NCBI GenBank assembly: GCA_903957405.1
Contig: CAJBPC010000517.1
Location: 1-7,584, forward strand
Source of the DNA: an uncultured bacterium
Lineage (GTDB): Bacteria; Bacteroidota; Bacteroidia; Chitinophagales; Chitinophagaceae
Length of the DNA stretch: 7,584 nucleotides
Direction of reading: 5' to 3'
Shown here: piece after piece, positions 1-6,735 of the stretch
Layout: each line of letters opens with the position of its first letter
Position numbering within the stretch: position 1 is the stretch's first letter
Position numbers and translations under genes: made by a program
The notes under the pieces: generated by a model
Databases searched by the model: none
Told to the model about the DNA's origin: nothing
What the model saw: only the letters and a program-made list of their open reading frames with translations

Positions 1-168
1 CAACTCCAGCATCCGAAGCTTGTCGGCATCATCGTACACCGGCTTTTCGAATAACAGATTCAGTTCATTCGCCGCCATGCTGAATTGCTTTGCGATGTCG
101 GGATCGGACTGGTTGAAGACTTTTGTTCGCTGGAACATATTCTCCACATTGTAGGCTGCGATCTTCAT
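1..168 (-). CDS. Endonuclease/exonuclease/phosphatase (EEP) family protein, N-terminal fragment
   Basis: The minus strand from 168 to the window edge is open for exactly 56 codons and starts MKIAAYNVENMFQR. The K-I-A-x-Y-N-V-E-N-(L/M)-F pattern is the first strand and first catalytic motif of the EEP fold (DNase I / exonuclease III / sphingomyelinase-like). N7 is the expected metal- or phosphate-contacting asparagine and E9 lies next to it. The family cleaves phosphodiester bonds in nucleic acids, phospholipids or inositol phosphates, and the substrate cannot be told from this fragment. The fold begins at residue 2 with no signal peptide, so a cytoplasmic location is inferred. The rest of the gene, including the catalytic His/Asp motifs, lies outside the window. 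The start is 35 bases past the T-run of the upstream gene's terminator. A TACCTTTC element (197-204, minus) resembles the Bacteroidota -7 box TAnnTTTG but has no clear -33 partner. Confidence 0.85.
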   Translation of the reverse strand, partial: MKIAAYNVENMFQRTKVFNQSDPDIAKQFSMAANELNLLFEKPVYDDADKLRMLEL

Positions 169-203
169 GTACAATTGCGTATCGGGTGTGATAAAGGAAA
201 GGT

Positions 204-231
204 AAAAAAAAACCCCGCTCGTGAGCGGGGT
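204..231 (-). terminator. Intrinsic terminator of the YceI-like lipoprotein gene
   Basis: Read on the minus strand, CCCCGCT (224-230) and AGCGGGG (213-219) form a perfect GC-rich stem around a four-base loop, with one further A-T pair outside (231/212). It is followed directly by nine T residues (212-204). It begins 24 bases past the lipoprotein stop codon. This is a textbook rho-independent terminator for transcripts from 905 towards 255, and it separates that gene from the EEP gene. Confidence 0.93.
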
Positions 232-254
232 CATTCCGAAGAATTCAGATAAAC

Positions 255-905
255 TTATTTAGTGCCCTTCAGATTCACATCAAAGGTTATTTCGTCCTTG
301 ATGAGGTTGTTCTTCAGGTAATCCTTGATGCTTTTTTCCGTTTTTGTACCACCCCAGATGATGCCCCACTCGTTGCGGTTGATGGTGATCCTTGCGGATG
401 CATCGACCGTGCTGTCGCTGACGCTCAATTTTGCCGGGAAGGTCACGCCATTGGTGATGCCTTTGATCGTAAGGTTACCCGTAATGGTGGCGCTGTCGGC
501 TACGGAGCCCGGGGCAACTGCCGTGACGTCGAACCTGGCAGTCGGGAAAGAATCGGTCATGAAGAAATCAGCACTCTTCAAATGACCGAGCAGCTTTGCA
601 CGCATGGCCGTATCTGCGATATCTGAGTTTTTGATGGTGGTAAGGTCGATGGTGAAAGTACCTGCCTCGAGTTTGCCATTCTTCACGGAGAAGGATCCTT
701 CGCTGATGTCAACCGTGCCGGAATGCACACTCTCTGCCATTTTCGCGCCTTCCCACTTCACGACGCTGAGGGCTTTGTCGATATTCAGGGTTGCAGCCTC
801 TGTGGAAGCCGTTTTAACCTCTCCGGCCTCTCCGGAGGTCTTGGCGGCGTCTTTGCAAGATGCAAAAACCAATAAAGCAGCGGAAACGATCAGAATTCTT
901 TTCAT
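255..905 (-). CDS. YceI-like domain lipoprotein (lipid/polyisoprenoid-binding family)
   Basis: This 216-residue protein starts MKRILIVSAALLVFASC. It has a short basic n-region, a hydrophobic core and a lipobox (F-A-S-C) placing the lipidated cysteine at C17. A low-complexity linker rich in Ala, Ser, Thr and Glu (about 18-38) leads into a YceI-like domain (about 39-214). Visible family features are S-V-V-K-W-E-G (47-53), H-L-K-S-A-D-F-F (108-115), F-P-T-A-R-F (120-125), the I-T-G-N-L-T-I-K-G-I-T region (141-151), the N-R-x-E-W-G segment (176-181) and the closing strand D-E-I-T-F-D-V-N-L (204-212). YceI proteins form an extended lipocalin-like barrel that holds a long isoprenoid or fatty chain, and are periplasmic or membrane-anchored. 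The residues after C17 (K-D-A) only loosely resemble Bacteroidota surface-export signals, so inner versus outer leaflet is undecided. It has its own terminator and is probably monocistronic. The ligand cannot be inferred. Confidence 0.93.
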   Translation of the reverse strand: MKRILIVSAALLVFASCKDAAKTSGEAGEVKTASTEAATLNIDKALSVVKWEGAKMAESVHSGTVDISEGSFSVKNGKLEAGTFTIDLTTIKNSDIADTAMRAKLLGHLKSADFFMTDSFPTARFDVTAVAPGSVADSATITGNLTIKGITNGVTFPAKLSVSDSTVDASARITINRNEWGIIWGGTKTEKSIKDYLKNNLIKDEITFDVNLKGTK

Positions 906-941
906 AATTTTTTTGTATTTAGGTGAATCAATGTAGATAAG

Positions 942-974
942 TGTTAAACAATTGATGAATGAAATTGTTCAACA
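942..974. promoter_or_regulatory. Inverted repeat upstream of the YceI-like gene (candidate operator)
   Basis: TGTTAAACAATT (942-953) and AATTGTTCAACA (963-974) are inverted copies, 11 of 12 bases matching, around a nine-base spacer. The arm centres are 21 bases apart, about two helical turns, as expected for a dimeric regulator. The repeat lies 37-69 bases before the start codon at 905, in an AT-rich intergenic stretch where the promoter should be. No good TTG/TAnnTTTG pair was found here, so the promoter is not assigned. There is no T-run, so a terminator is unlikely. Confidence 0.45.
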
Positions 975-1020
975 AGTAATAAATAGTGTAAGAATCGGGA
1001 TTTCGTCGATACGGCTACTG

Positions 1021-1045
1021 GGCGGTATGCCCTGCAAGGACCGCC
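1021..1045. repeat. Short inverted repeat after the nuclease-helicase gene
   Basis: GGCGGT (1021-1026) and ACCGCC (1040-1045) are perfectly complementary with a 13-base loop, 59 bases past the helicase stop codon. No T-run follows on either strand, so this could at most be a weak or factor-dependent 3' end. No other terminator is visible between the helicase gene and the YceI-like gene. A six-base match can arise by chance. Confidence 0.25.
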
Positions 1046-1103
1046 ACCATAGGGGATTCCGGAGCCCGCATGCAGCATCGTAATGCTTCCTGCAATGCTG
1101 GCA

Positions 1104-4100
1104 TCAGTCGACCCTTACGACGGTCATCTTCCCGATCACATCTCCCCAAAGCCAATCGGCAAGGATCACATGCTCATCGCCGAAGACGATCACCTGTTGT
1201 TTTGCGCGAGACAGTGTCACCAGGAGTTTCCGATCCATATCCACTTCCCCGGCGACGCCCGAAGGACTGGTAAATCCAAACAGCCCCGGCGACTTGAGCA
1301 TCTCCAACTGGCCCGGATGGTAGATGGCAAATGACACCAGGATGATGTCTTTTTCCGACCCTTGAAAACGCTCCACCGTCTCGATACTGACCGCCTTAAG
1401 ATCTTCGTCGTCACCGATCAGGGACCGGATCAATCCGATCTGCGTTCGCCATGGCGTGACCACGCCAACCGTGCCGTCATGAAAAGAAGAACCCATCGTG
1501 GCGCGAATGTACCGCAGCAATGAGACGATGCGACGCGCTTCGGTGTCATGAAACTTGCCTGTCTTCTCCACCGGACTAGGCACGAGAACGGTGCGGGCGG
1601 CACCCAGGACGCGATGCCATCCATGGGCATCTTCCGGTCCTTCGAAAATATGAGATGCCTGTTGGGCCGGCTTCCCGCAAATTAACTGATGGCCATACCA
1701 GGCGTCTATCAAGGCAGCGATATCCTCGTGCATGCGGTAGTGGGTGGTGAGCATCCCCCAGGCATGGTCCCATGACCGCTGCTTTGCATTCCGCATGAGG
1801 CGATCAAAGATCGAGCTGCGCAGATTGTCGATGCCGATGCCTTTAAGGAGCGGGTCTGTCGTTTCGGTGAACACCGGGTCTTGGGTGACGACGGGTGGCA
1901 GTTGGTTCTGGTCGCCTATGAGAATGAACTTTTCAAATGCCAGGAGCAGGGATATGAGCTGAGGCTCATTCAGCTGTGAGGCCTCGTCCACCACCAATGT
2001 GCGCAGGTCGCTTTTGAGATCCTTCAAACCCGGCAGACGATTATTCATGGTCGAAACGGTCGACAGGAGCACCCGGTGGCCTTTGATGAACTGCGCTGCC
2101 GATTCGATGTCACCTTTTTCGACGATGGCCCTCAACTCCGCTTCCGCCTCCGATTTCCTGCTGCCCAGCTGCAGGAATGAGATGCCTTTGTCACGCAACC
2201 GCTGTCCGATCTCATCAACCGCCCGGTTGGTGAAAGCGACGACAACAATGCTGCCATCTGCCTGAAGCAGTTCGTGCACCAGTCCGGTTAGGAATGTTGA
2301 AGTCTTGCCGGTGCCGGGGGGGCCTTGCACCAGGAAGTAGTCCTTTGCCGCGATGGCTTTTTGCAGGATGTTCTTCTGGTTTTCATTGAAGCCTTCTGCG
2401 CTGATCTGCGGGATTTCCCCAGCCACGGGTGTCGTCAACCCTGCTATCAGCCTGAAGCGGGCATCATGTGCGGGATCGAGCATGGAGAACAGTGCGCGTG
2501 CCATCTGCCAGTGGTTGTTGTCGAATACATCATGTTCGACCACCCATTCGACATGCCTTTCAAAATGCGATGCATCCAGCTGGCGATTATTGAGTGAGAC
2601 AGCGACCGTTCCCTGTCCGAGGCTGTCGAGCCGTCCCTTTAGGATCTGCTGGCACAAGGGGTTCAGTCCTTCATCCGTTCTCGCGTAGATCAGCACGGGA
2701 TCTCCCTCTCTGAAATTATGGTTTTGTGCTCCGGGCATTTGGAAGTGCACGAAGCTATTTGCATCGTCGAAGGATCCGTATTCCAGGCCACGGAGGATCA
2801 CGAAGTTGCAGGCCTTGTCTTCTTCGTCCTGGAGCCATAGGGCGGCGAAACCATCCCCCTGGTCATCCCGGCTGGGTGCCGAAGCCATTCCGCATTTCTC
2901 ATTTAGGAATTCCCTGATCACGAACGACAGGAAAGAATGATAGTACGCGCGTTTGAGTGGGCCGGCGGCGCTGTAGTACGATCCATATCGGATGAATTCC
3001 TCCGTCGTGTAGGGAGGGCAACCCTCCGCTGAGTGTTCGTCGATGCGTGCCAGCAGCGCATGGTCGCCATCTGCAAGCTGCAGCAGTCCGGCCACGACGG
3101 TATTGCGCAGCTCAAGTAATTCGTTCTCCGATAGGGTATCGGAAGTCACATTGCGCAGGGCATCCGCCGGAGCGGAGGAATAGAGAATGGAAGAGTTTCC
3201 GGTGCGATGTTCCCCGAATGTCGACCGCAACAGCAGGTTATATCCCACGACCTGCATCTCATGATTCTTCCATGCGCCGCCTGATCGCGGGTATCCGCCG
3301 CTCTTCAGTTCCACGATGTCTTTTCTGGCGGCATCTGACGGATCCTCGACGAGCAGGTCGAGTCGGCCTTGCAGGCCATACTGAGCGGAATAGAAGGTCG
3401 GCTCGATGCGGGTCGGAAGGTTCCTGACATCTTCAGCCATCCTCAGGAGATTGCTCCAATGCATCCTGCGGATATTCCCGTAGATCTCGCGAAGCATTTC
3501 CTTCCCCAAACTCGCCGCTTTAAGGACGTTATCCGCCACCGCCTCGCGGTATGCCTTCACAAAATCCGGCACGGGTGTGCGCACCGCCTCATCGAGCATG
3601 GCATTCACCATGACCCCGGTGAAGGCCTTGTCATTCATTTCAGAAGGGATGAACTGGCTGGTGAAGAAGGCCAGTGGCTGGATCACTCGCTGCTGGAAAC
3701 ATCCTGCCAGGATGGATACATCCAGCAGAATGTCGGGCTCTATCACTACCTGCGTCCGCGAAGTGGAAGCATAACGGTCATCCGTACCCTCAATCTTCCG
3801 GCAGTGGAGCACATGCAGCGTCTGGTATGGACGCATCAGCCGTTGCAAGCGCGTAAGGTCACCGCCCGGCGACTGCCAAAGGCGAAGGGTGAAGACCCCC
3901 AGTTCCCGATCCCTGCAGACAATGGAGAAGTGCCGGCGGCCATCCTGTTCCTCGACCTGACCGATCGCTGTCACCACCGGTCGCATGACAGGAAGTGTTT
4001 CACTGCCCGAGACCGGGGAGTATGTAAATCGCCTCTCACCCAGAGAAGCGTACTGCACCTGCAGTGCTGCGGGGATCGTTGTCGCATAGAAAAACGCCAC

Positions 4101-4409
4101 CGCCTCGCAGACCGCACGAAGGCCGAGCAGATAGGTATCCCGATCATCCCTCAGTTCGTGGATCAAATGATGGGTGCCGTGTTTTCGCAGTCCATGGATC
4201 TGTTCACGCAACCCTTGCCCCACGTTCATCCTGTCGAATATGAATTCCATCCTTGCATACGACCCCGCGAAACTGCGCCGGTCGGCAGAGGTCAGATGCC
4301 TGAAAATAGATTCGAGAATGATCCGAAGATCGCGGACGGCATGGCCGGCGGCGGCGTGAGAGACGGCTTCTTCGATGCGGTGAAAATGTTGTTCGGCGGG
4401 TGTTTGCAT
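1104..4409 (-). CDS. HEPN-like / PD-(D/E)XK nuclease / SF1B helicase fusion (Dna2- and Upf1-related)
   Basis: This 1101-residue cytoplasmic protein has several domains. Residues 1-115 are helical and follow the HEPN/DUF4145 pattern, with R75-K-H-G-T-H80-H81 near the point where HEPN RNases carry R-x4-6-H. Residues about 130-225 are beta-rich, possibly an OB fold. Residues about 240-420 are a RecB/Cas4/Dna2-type PD-(D/E)XK nuclease with G-R-L-D351, E367-L-K369 and Q386-x3-Y390. Residues about 535-610 resemble the 1B barrel of Upf1-like helicases. The helicase core carries Q-x-x motif (N675-x-N-Q678), Walker A G696-P-P-G-T-G-K702-T, D808-E-A-S, G832-D-Q-N-Q-L-P-P, H890-Y-R-M, R1014-F-Q-G-S-E and S1067-R-A-K. 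SF1B members usually translocate 5'-3'. DNA end processing, repair or anti-phage defence are all possible; the last is inference. The Dna2/Cas4 iron-sulphur cysteine pattern is not seen. The ATG at 4409 fits a promoter 26 bases upstream, and there is no Shine-Dalgarno sequence. The gene is divergent from the mannosidase gene and appears monocistronic. Confidence 0.92.
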   Translation of the reverse strand: MQTPAEQHFHRIEEAVSHAAAGHAVRDLRIILESIFRHLTSADRRSFAGSYARMEFIFDRMNVGQGLREQIHGLRKHGTHHLIHELRDDRDTYLLGLRAVCEAVAFFYATTIPAALQVQYASLGERRFTYSPVSGSETLPVMRPVVTAIGQVEEQDGRRHFSIVCRDRELGVFTLRLWQSPGGDLTRLQRLMRPYQTLHVLHCRKIEGTDDRYASTSRTQVVIEPDILLDVSILAGCFQQRVIQPLAFFTSQFIPSEMNDKAFTGVMVNAMLDEAVRTPVPDFVKAYREAVADNVLKAASLGKEMLREIYGNIRRMHWSNLLRMAEDVRNLPTRIEPTFYSAQYGLQGRLDLLVEDPSDAARKDIVELKSGGYPRSGGAWKNHEMQVVGYNLLLRSTFGEHRTGNSSILYSSAPADALRNVTSDTLSENELLELRNTVVAGLLQLADGDHALLARIDEHSAEGCPPYTTEEFIRYGSYYSAAGPLKRAYYHSFLSFVIREFLNEKCGMASAPSRDDQGDGFAALWLQDEEDKACNFVILRGLEYGSFDDANSFVHFQMPGAQNHNFREGDPVLIYARTDEGLNPLCQQILKGRLDSLGQGTVAVSLNNRQLDASHFERHVEWVVEHDVFDNNHWQMARALFSMLDPAHDARFRLIAGLTTPVAGEIPQISAEGFNENQKNILQKAIAAKDYFLVQGPPGTGKTSTFLTGLVHELLQADGSIVVVAFTNRAVDEIGQRLRDKGISFLQLGSRKSEAEAELRAIVEKGDIESAAQFIKGHRVLLSTVSTMNNRLPGLKDLKSDLRTLVVDEASQLNEPQLISLLLAFEKFILIGDQNQLPPVVTQDPVFTETTDPLLKGIGIDNLRSSIFDRLMRNAKQRSWDHAWGMLTTHYRMHEDIAALIDAWYGHQLICGKPAQQASHIFEGPEDAHGWHRVLGAARTVLVPSPVEKTGKFHDTEARRIVSLLRYIRATMGSSFHDGTVGVVTPWRTQIGLIRSLIGDDEDLKAVSIETVERFQGSEKDIILVSFAIYHPGQLEMLKSPGLFGFTSPSGVAGEVDMDRKLLVTLSRAKQQVIVFGDEHVILADWLWGDVIGKMTVVRVD

Positions 4410-4434
4410 AGATCGGTAAATGACTGTGGCGGGT

Positions 4435-4462
4435 GAAATATAAAGCGGCTGATATTGGTCAA
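4435..4462 (-). promoter_or_regulatory. Predicted Bacteroidota-type promoter of the nuclease-helicase gene
   Basis: On the minus strand TTG (4462-4460, within TTTTG) is followed after 17 bases by TATATTTC (4442-4435), matching TAnnTTTG at all fixed positions but the last. The -7 box ends 25 bases before the ATG at 4409, which would give a leader of about 20 bases. The match follows the Bacteroidota primary-sigma consensus and is not experimental evidence. Confidence 0.5.
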
Positions 4463-4518
4463 AAGTAACAAGTAAACTGTCCCGCAGTGGAAGGCGTTAT
4501 GTTTTGATTGTCGGTGTC

Positions 4519-4553
4519 TCGCATTTGTGCGAACTTGAGCCTCAGTTAACTGA
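4519..4553 (+). promoter_or_regulatory. Two small palindromes just before the GH125 start
   Basis: TCGCA (4519-4523) and TGCGA (4528-4532) form a perfect five-base stem with loop TTTG. Ten bases on lies a perfect 12-base palindrome, TCAGTTAACTGA (4542-4553), ending six bases before the ATG at 4560. The second covers the ribosome-loading zone, so a protein operator or an mRNA structure affecting translation start is possible. No convincing TTG/TAnnTTTG promoter for this gene was found between 4463 and 4559. Confidence 0.35.
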
Positions 4554-4559
4554 CAAACC

Positions 4560-5996
4560 ATGCCATCAAGAAGACATTTCATTCAAAGCGGCAGCATACT
4601 TTCGGCGGGCATCATAGCCGGCGGAGAGCAGGCATTCGCCCGACTGCCTCAGCCACTGCCCTGTTTCAGGCCGAAACCCATCGAACGGAGATTCATCAGC
4701 CAGGCGGTGGAAGCGACGATCACGCGCATGAAGAAAGAGATCGCGGACCCGGAGCTGGCCTGCCTTTTCGAAAACTGCTTTCCGAATACGCTGGACACCA
4801 CCGTGGATTTCGAAATGATCGACGGGAAACCCGACACCTTCGTGATCACAGGCGATATCGATGCCATGTGGCTGCGCGACAGCACGGCCCAGGTGTGGCC
4901 GTACCTTCCGCTCACAAAGGATGACGACAAGCTTCGGATCCTGGTGGAAGGCGTCATCAACCGACAGAAGAAATGCATCCTGCTGGATCCTTACGCCAAT
5001 GCGTTCTACAAGGATATGGAGAAGAAGAGTGAATGGATCGGCGACCTCACCGACATGAAGCCCGGCATCCACGAACGCAAATGGGAGATAGACTCCCTGT
5101 GCTATCCCATCCGTCTGGCATACCAGTATTGGCAGACGACAGGCCGGACGACCGTGTTCGACAGCGCATGGGAAAAGACGATTGAGCTCACCGTCAAGAC
5201 GTTCAAAGAACAACAAAGAAAGAACGGCGACGGGCCATACAACTTTCAGCGAGAGACTTCATGGGCAACGGATGGCGTGCCGCTGGCGGGATACGGTTAT
5301 CCGGTAAAGCCCGTTGGACTGATCTGTTCCATCTTCCGCCCAAGCGATGATGCCACCCTCTGGCCTTTTCTGATCCCGTCAAACTTTTTTGCCGTCGCAT
5401 CCCTTCGCCAGGCCGCAGCCATGCTTTCGCGGATAAGAAAGAACGAACCACTTGCCAGGGCATGCCTGGCACTATCGGGGGAAGTGGACAACGCACTGCA
5501 GAAACACGCGACCACATCACATCCGGCATTCGGCAAAATCTATGCTTTCGAGACCAATGGATTCGGCAGCTACAACCTCATGGATGATGCGAACATACCG
5601 AGCCTGCTGTCACTTCCTTACCTCGGCGCAGTGAGTCCGATGAACCCAACGTATATGAATACCCGAAAATTCATCCTTTCGGAAGAAAACCCATTCTTCT
5701 TCCGCGGAAAGGCCGGTGAAGGGGTCGGCGGGCCGCATGCGGGGATGCACATGATCTGGCCGCTGAGCGTGATCATGCGCGGACTGACCGCGTCAGGCAC
5801 TGATGAAGTCAGACAAAGCCTCCGGATGCTTAAGGCGACACATGCTGGGACAGGATTCATGCATGAGGCGTTTCATAAGGAGGATGCGACCAGGTTCACC
5901 AGAAAATGGTTTGCCTGGGCGAATACCTTGTTTGGGGAACTGGTCCTGCATGCCGCGAAAAATCACCCGTCAATACTCCGCGCGCAGGCGGTCTGA
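4560..5996 (+). CDS. GH125 exo-alpha-1,6-mannosidase (DUF1237), Tat-exported
   Basis: This 478-residue protein matches glycoside hydrolase family 125, metal-independent inverting exo-alpha-1,6-mannosidases that act on N-glycan and mannan side branches. The N terminus M-P-S-R-R-H-F-I-Q followed by a hydrophobic stretch and A-F-A27 is a twin-arginine signal with likely cleavage after A27, so the folded enzyme probably goes to the periplasm. Conserved blocks are T-G-D-I-D-A-M-W-L-R-D-S (97-108), R-E-T-S-W-A-T-D-G (231-239), F-R-P-S-D-D-A (259-265), the A-F-E-T-N-G-F-G region (329-336), G-G-P-H-A-G-M-H-M-I-W-P (390-401) and H-A-G-T-G-F-M-H-E-A-F (428-438). From memory of the Clostridium perfringens enzyme, the acid and base lie 173 residues apart (Asp220, Glu393). 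D263 and E436 here have the same spacing, but this pairing is inference. The length fits the family. No SusC/SusD or other glycan-use gene is nearby, so it looks like an orphan rather than part of a polysaccharide-utilisation locus. No intrinsic terminator with a T-run was seen downstream. Confidence 0.93.
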   Translation: MPSRRHFIQSGSILSAGIIAGGEQAFARLPQPLPCFRPKPIERRFISQAVEATITRMKKEIADPELACLFENCFPNTLDTTVDFEMIDGKPDTFVITGDIDAMWLRDSTAQVWPYLPLTKDDDKLRILVEGVINRQKKCILLDPYANAFYKDMEKKSEWIGDLTDMKPGIHERKWEIDSLCYPIRLAYQYWQTTGRTTVFDSAWEKTIELTVKTFKEQQRKNGDGPYNFQRETSWATDGVPLAGYGYPVKPVGLICSIFRPSDDATLWPFLIPSNFFAVASLRQAAAMLSRIRKNEPLARACLALSGEVDNALQKHATTSHPAFGKIYAFETNGFGSYNLMDDANIPSLLSLPYLGAVSPMNPTYMNTRKFILSEENPFFFRGKAGEGVGGPHAGMHMIWPLSVIMRGLTASGTDEVRQSLRMLKATHAGTGFMHEAFHKEDATRFTRKWFAWANTLFGELVLHAAKNHPSILRAQAV

Positions 5997-6201
5997 GACG
6001 GGGGCATCGCATCTGTATCTCGGAACAACCGTTTCGAGCCTATCCATCCGGATCAGACCGGTCATTCATATGGAATACACATTCCCGGCAAATGACAACC
6101 ACGACAGGTCGGGACAGATATTGCCCGATAACCAGGCTAAGTCTGTGAAAGCCTGTCATCATCGAAATCATCCGATACAAGCCCGCCAGATGCGCGCTTC
6201 A

Positions 6202-6222
6202 GCAAATGGCAAATGGCAAACG
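6202..6222. repeat. Three-copy 7-base tandem repeat (GCAAATG)
   Basis: GCAAATG, GCAAATG and GCAAACG stand head to tail, the third with one change. The unit is too short and the copy number too low for a satellite; slipped-strand duplication is the simplest explanation. Confidence 0.7.
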
Positions 6223-6449
6223 CCAGCGGATCACTTGCCATGTCAAACTTGTTCACGGCCGATACTTTTTGCATCATGATGTTTTTGGTACAGCCGGGCC
6301 AAATGGATAGAACGGGAAATCAGGGTTAAGATGAGTGACTTCAGCGTCATCTGATGGGGGGAAATCAATTTTGTGTGACAACACGAATAGATCAAATTTC
6401 CGTCATGCGGATACTTTGATATTAGCCAGTATCTGCCACCCTACGCTAC

Positions 6450-6468
6450 TGAAACCGCGCGCGTTTCA
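6450..6468. repeat. Hairpin TGAAAC / GTTTCA with CG-repeat loop
   Basis: TGAAAC (6450-6455) and GTTTCA (6463-6468) pair perfectly around CGCGCGC. It sits near the change from normal to AT-rich composition. No T-run follows, so it is not an obvious terminator. There is a single copy only, so it is not a CRISPR repeat despite the GTTTCA end. Confidence 0.45.
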
Positions 6469-6646
6469 ACTGCAAGTCTATTGACTTTCAAAAGCCGGAA
6501 TCTCGTACTCTAGAAAGACAAGGTGATTTCTCAAGCCACAACTCACGTTGATTTTAGCTCGAAATGAGAAAAATATCTTAAAAAAGCCTGATTTAAATGT
6601 TTTGCCGAGCAGATTTTCGTATGTAGCTATTTTTTAATACTGATGG

Positions 6647-6663
6647 AGAAAAGCCACTTTTCT
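6647..6663. repeat. Perfect 7-base hairpin AGAAAAG / CTTTTCT
   Basis: AGAAAAG (6647-6653) and CTTTTCT (6657-6663) are exact complements around CCA, 24 bases before the predicted -33 element of the barrel gene. An upstream regulator site is one reading. In DNA this AT-rich, chance is another. Confidence 0.4.
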
Positions 6664-6668
6664 AAAAA

Positions 6669-6735
6669 TTTAGTCAAGATTCGGAGTTGTTCCCCAAAAA
6701 AATCATGGTGACTTTGTCCAAAAACGTTGACTAAA
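6669..6735 (+). promoter_or_regulatory. Predicted promoter of the DUF6089 gene, bracketed by a 9-base inverted repeat
   Basis: TTG (6687-6689), a 19-base spacer and TGACTTTG (6709-6716) match the Bacteroidota TTG-N19-TAnnTTTG promoter except for one base. A perfect inverted repeat, TTTAGTCAA (6669-6677) and TTGACTAAA (6727-6735), lies on either side with arm centres 58 bases apart. Transcription would begin near 6723, leaving a leader of roughly 90 bases before the ATG at 6811. A weaker -7-like box, TATATTTA (6759-6766), has no -33 partner at proper distance. Confidence 0.45.

Noticed and set aside
1069..1104. Imperfect hairpin ATGCAGCAT / ATGCTGGCAT at the helicase gene end
   Set aside because: The arms need a one-base bulge and no T-run follows on the minus strand; the match is too weak to call a terminator.
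1070..1334. Plus-strand frames of 67 and 83 codons at the 3' end of the nuclease-helicase
   Set aside because: They are mostly antisense to helicase motif VI and beyond, with no recognisable content.
3369..4436. Plus-strand open frame of 355 codons antisense to the nuclease-helicase
   Set aside because: Nearly all of it lies opposite a gene with clear conserved motifs. Its translation is rich in Arg, His and Pro and shows no recognisable domain, so it is best explained as a shadow frame in GC-rich coding DNA.
4566..5216. Minus-strand open frame of 216 codons antisense to the GH125 gene
   Set aside because: It lies opposite the conserved N-terminal half of the mannosidase, and its translation has no family resemblance, signal peptide or upstream promoter.
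5803..6279. Plus-strand frame of 158 codons running out of the GH125 gene
   Set aside because: Its first 190 bases are an alternative frame of the conserved GH125 C terminus, and the rest has a composition rich in Arg, Pro, Ser and His with no domain; it is a shadow extended by chance.
6261..6286. CATCATGATG palindrome flanked by T-runs as a GH125 terminator
   Set aside because: The AT-rich 10-base palindrome has no loop and would make a weak stem, and it lies about 275 bases past the stop codon.
6450..6468. Possible CRISPR repeat, because of the GTTTCA end and hairpin form
   Set aside because: Only one copy exists, with no spacer-repeat periodicity and no cas gene; the Cas4-like nuclease is part of a helicase and not a CRISPR adaptation protein.
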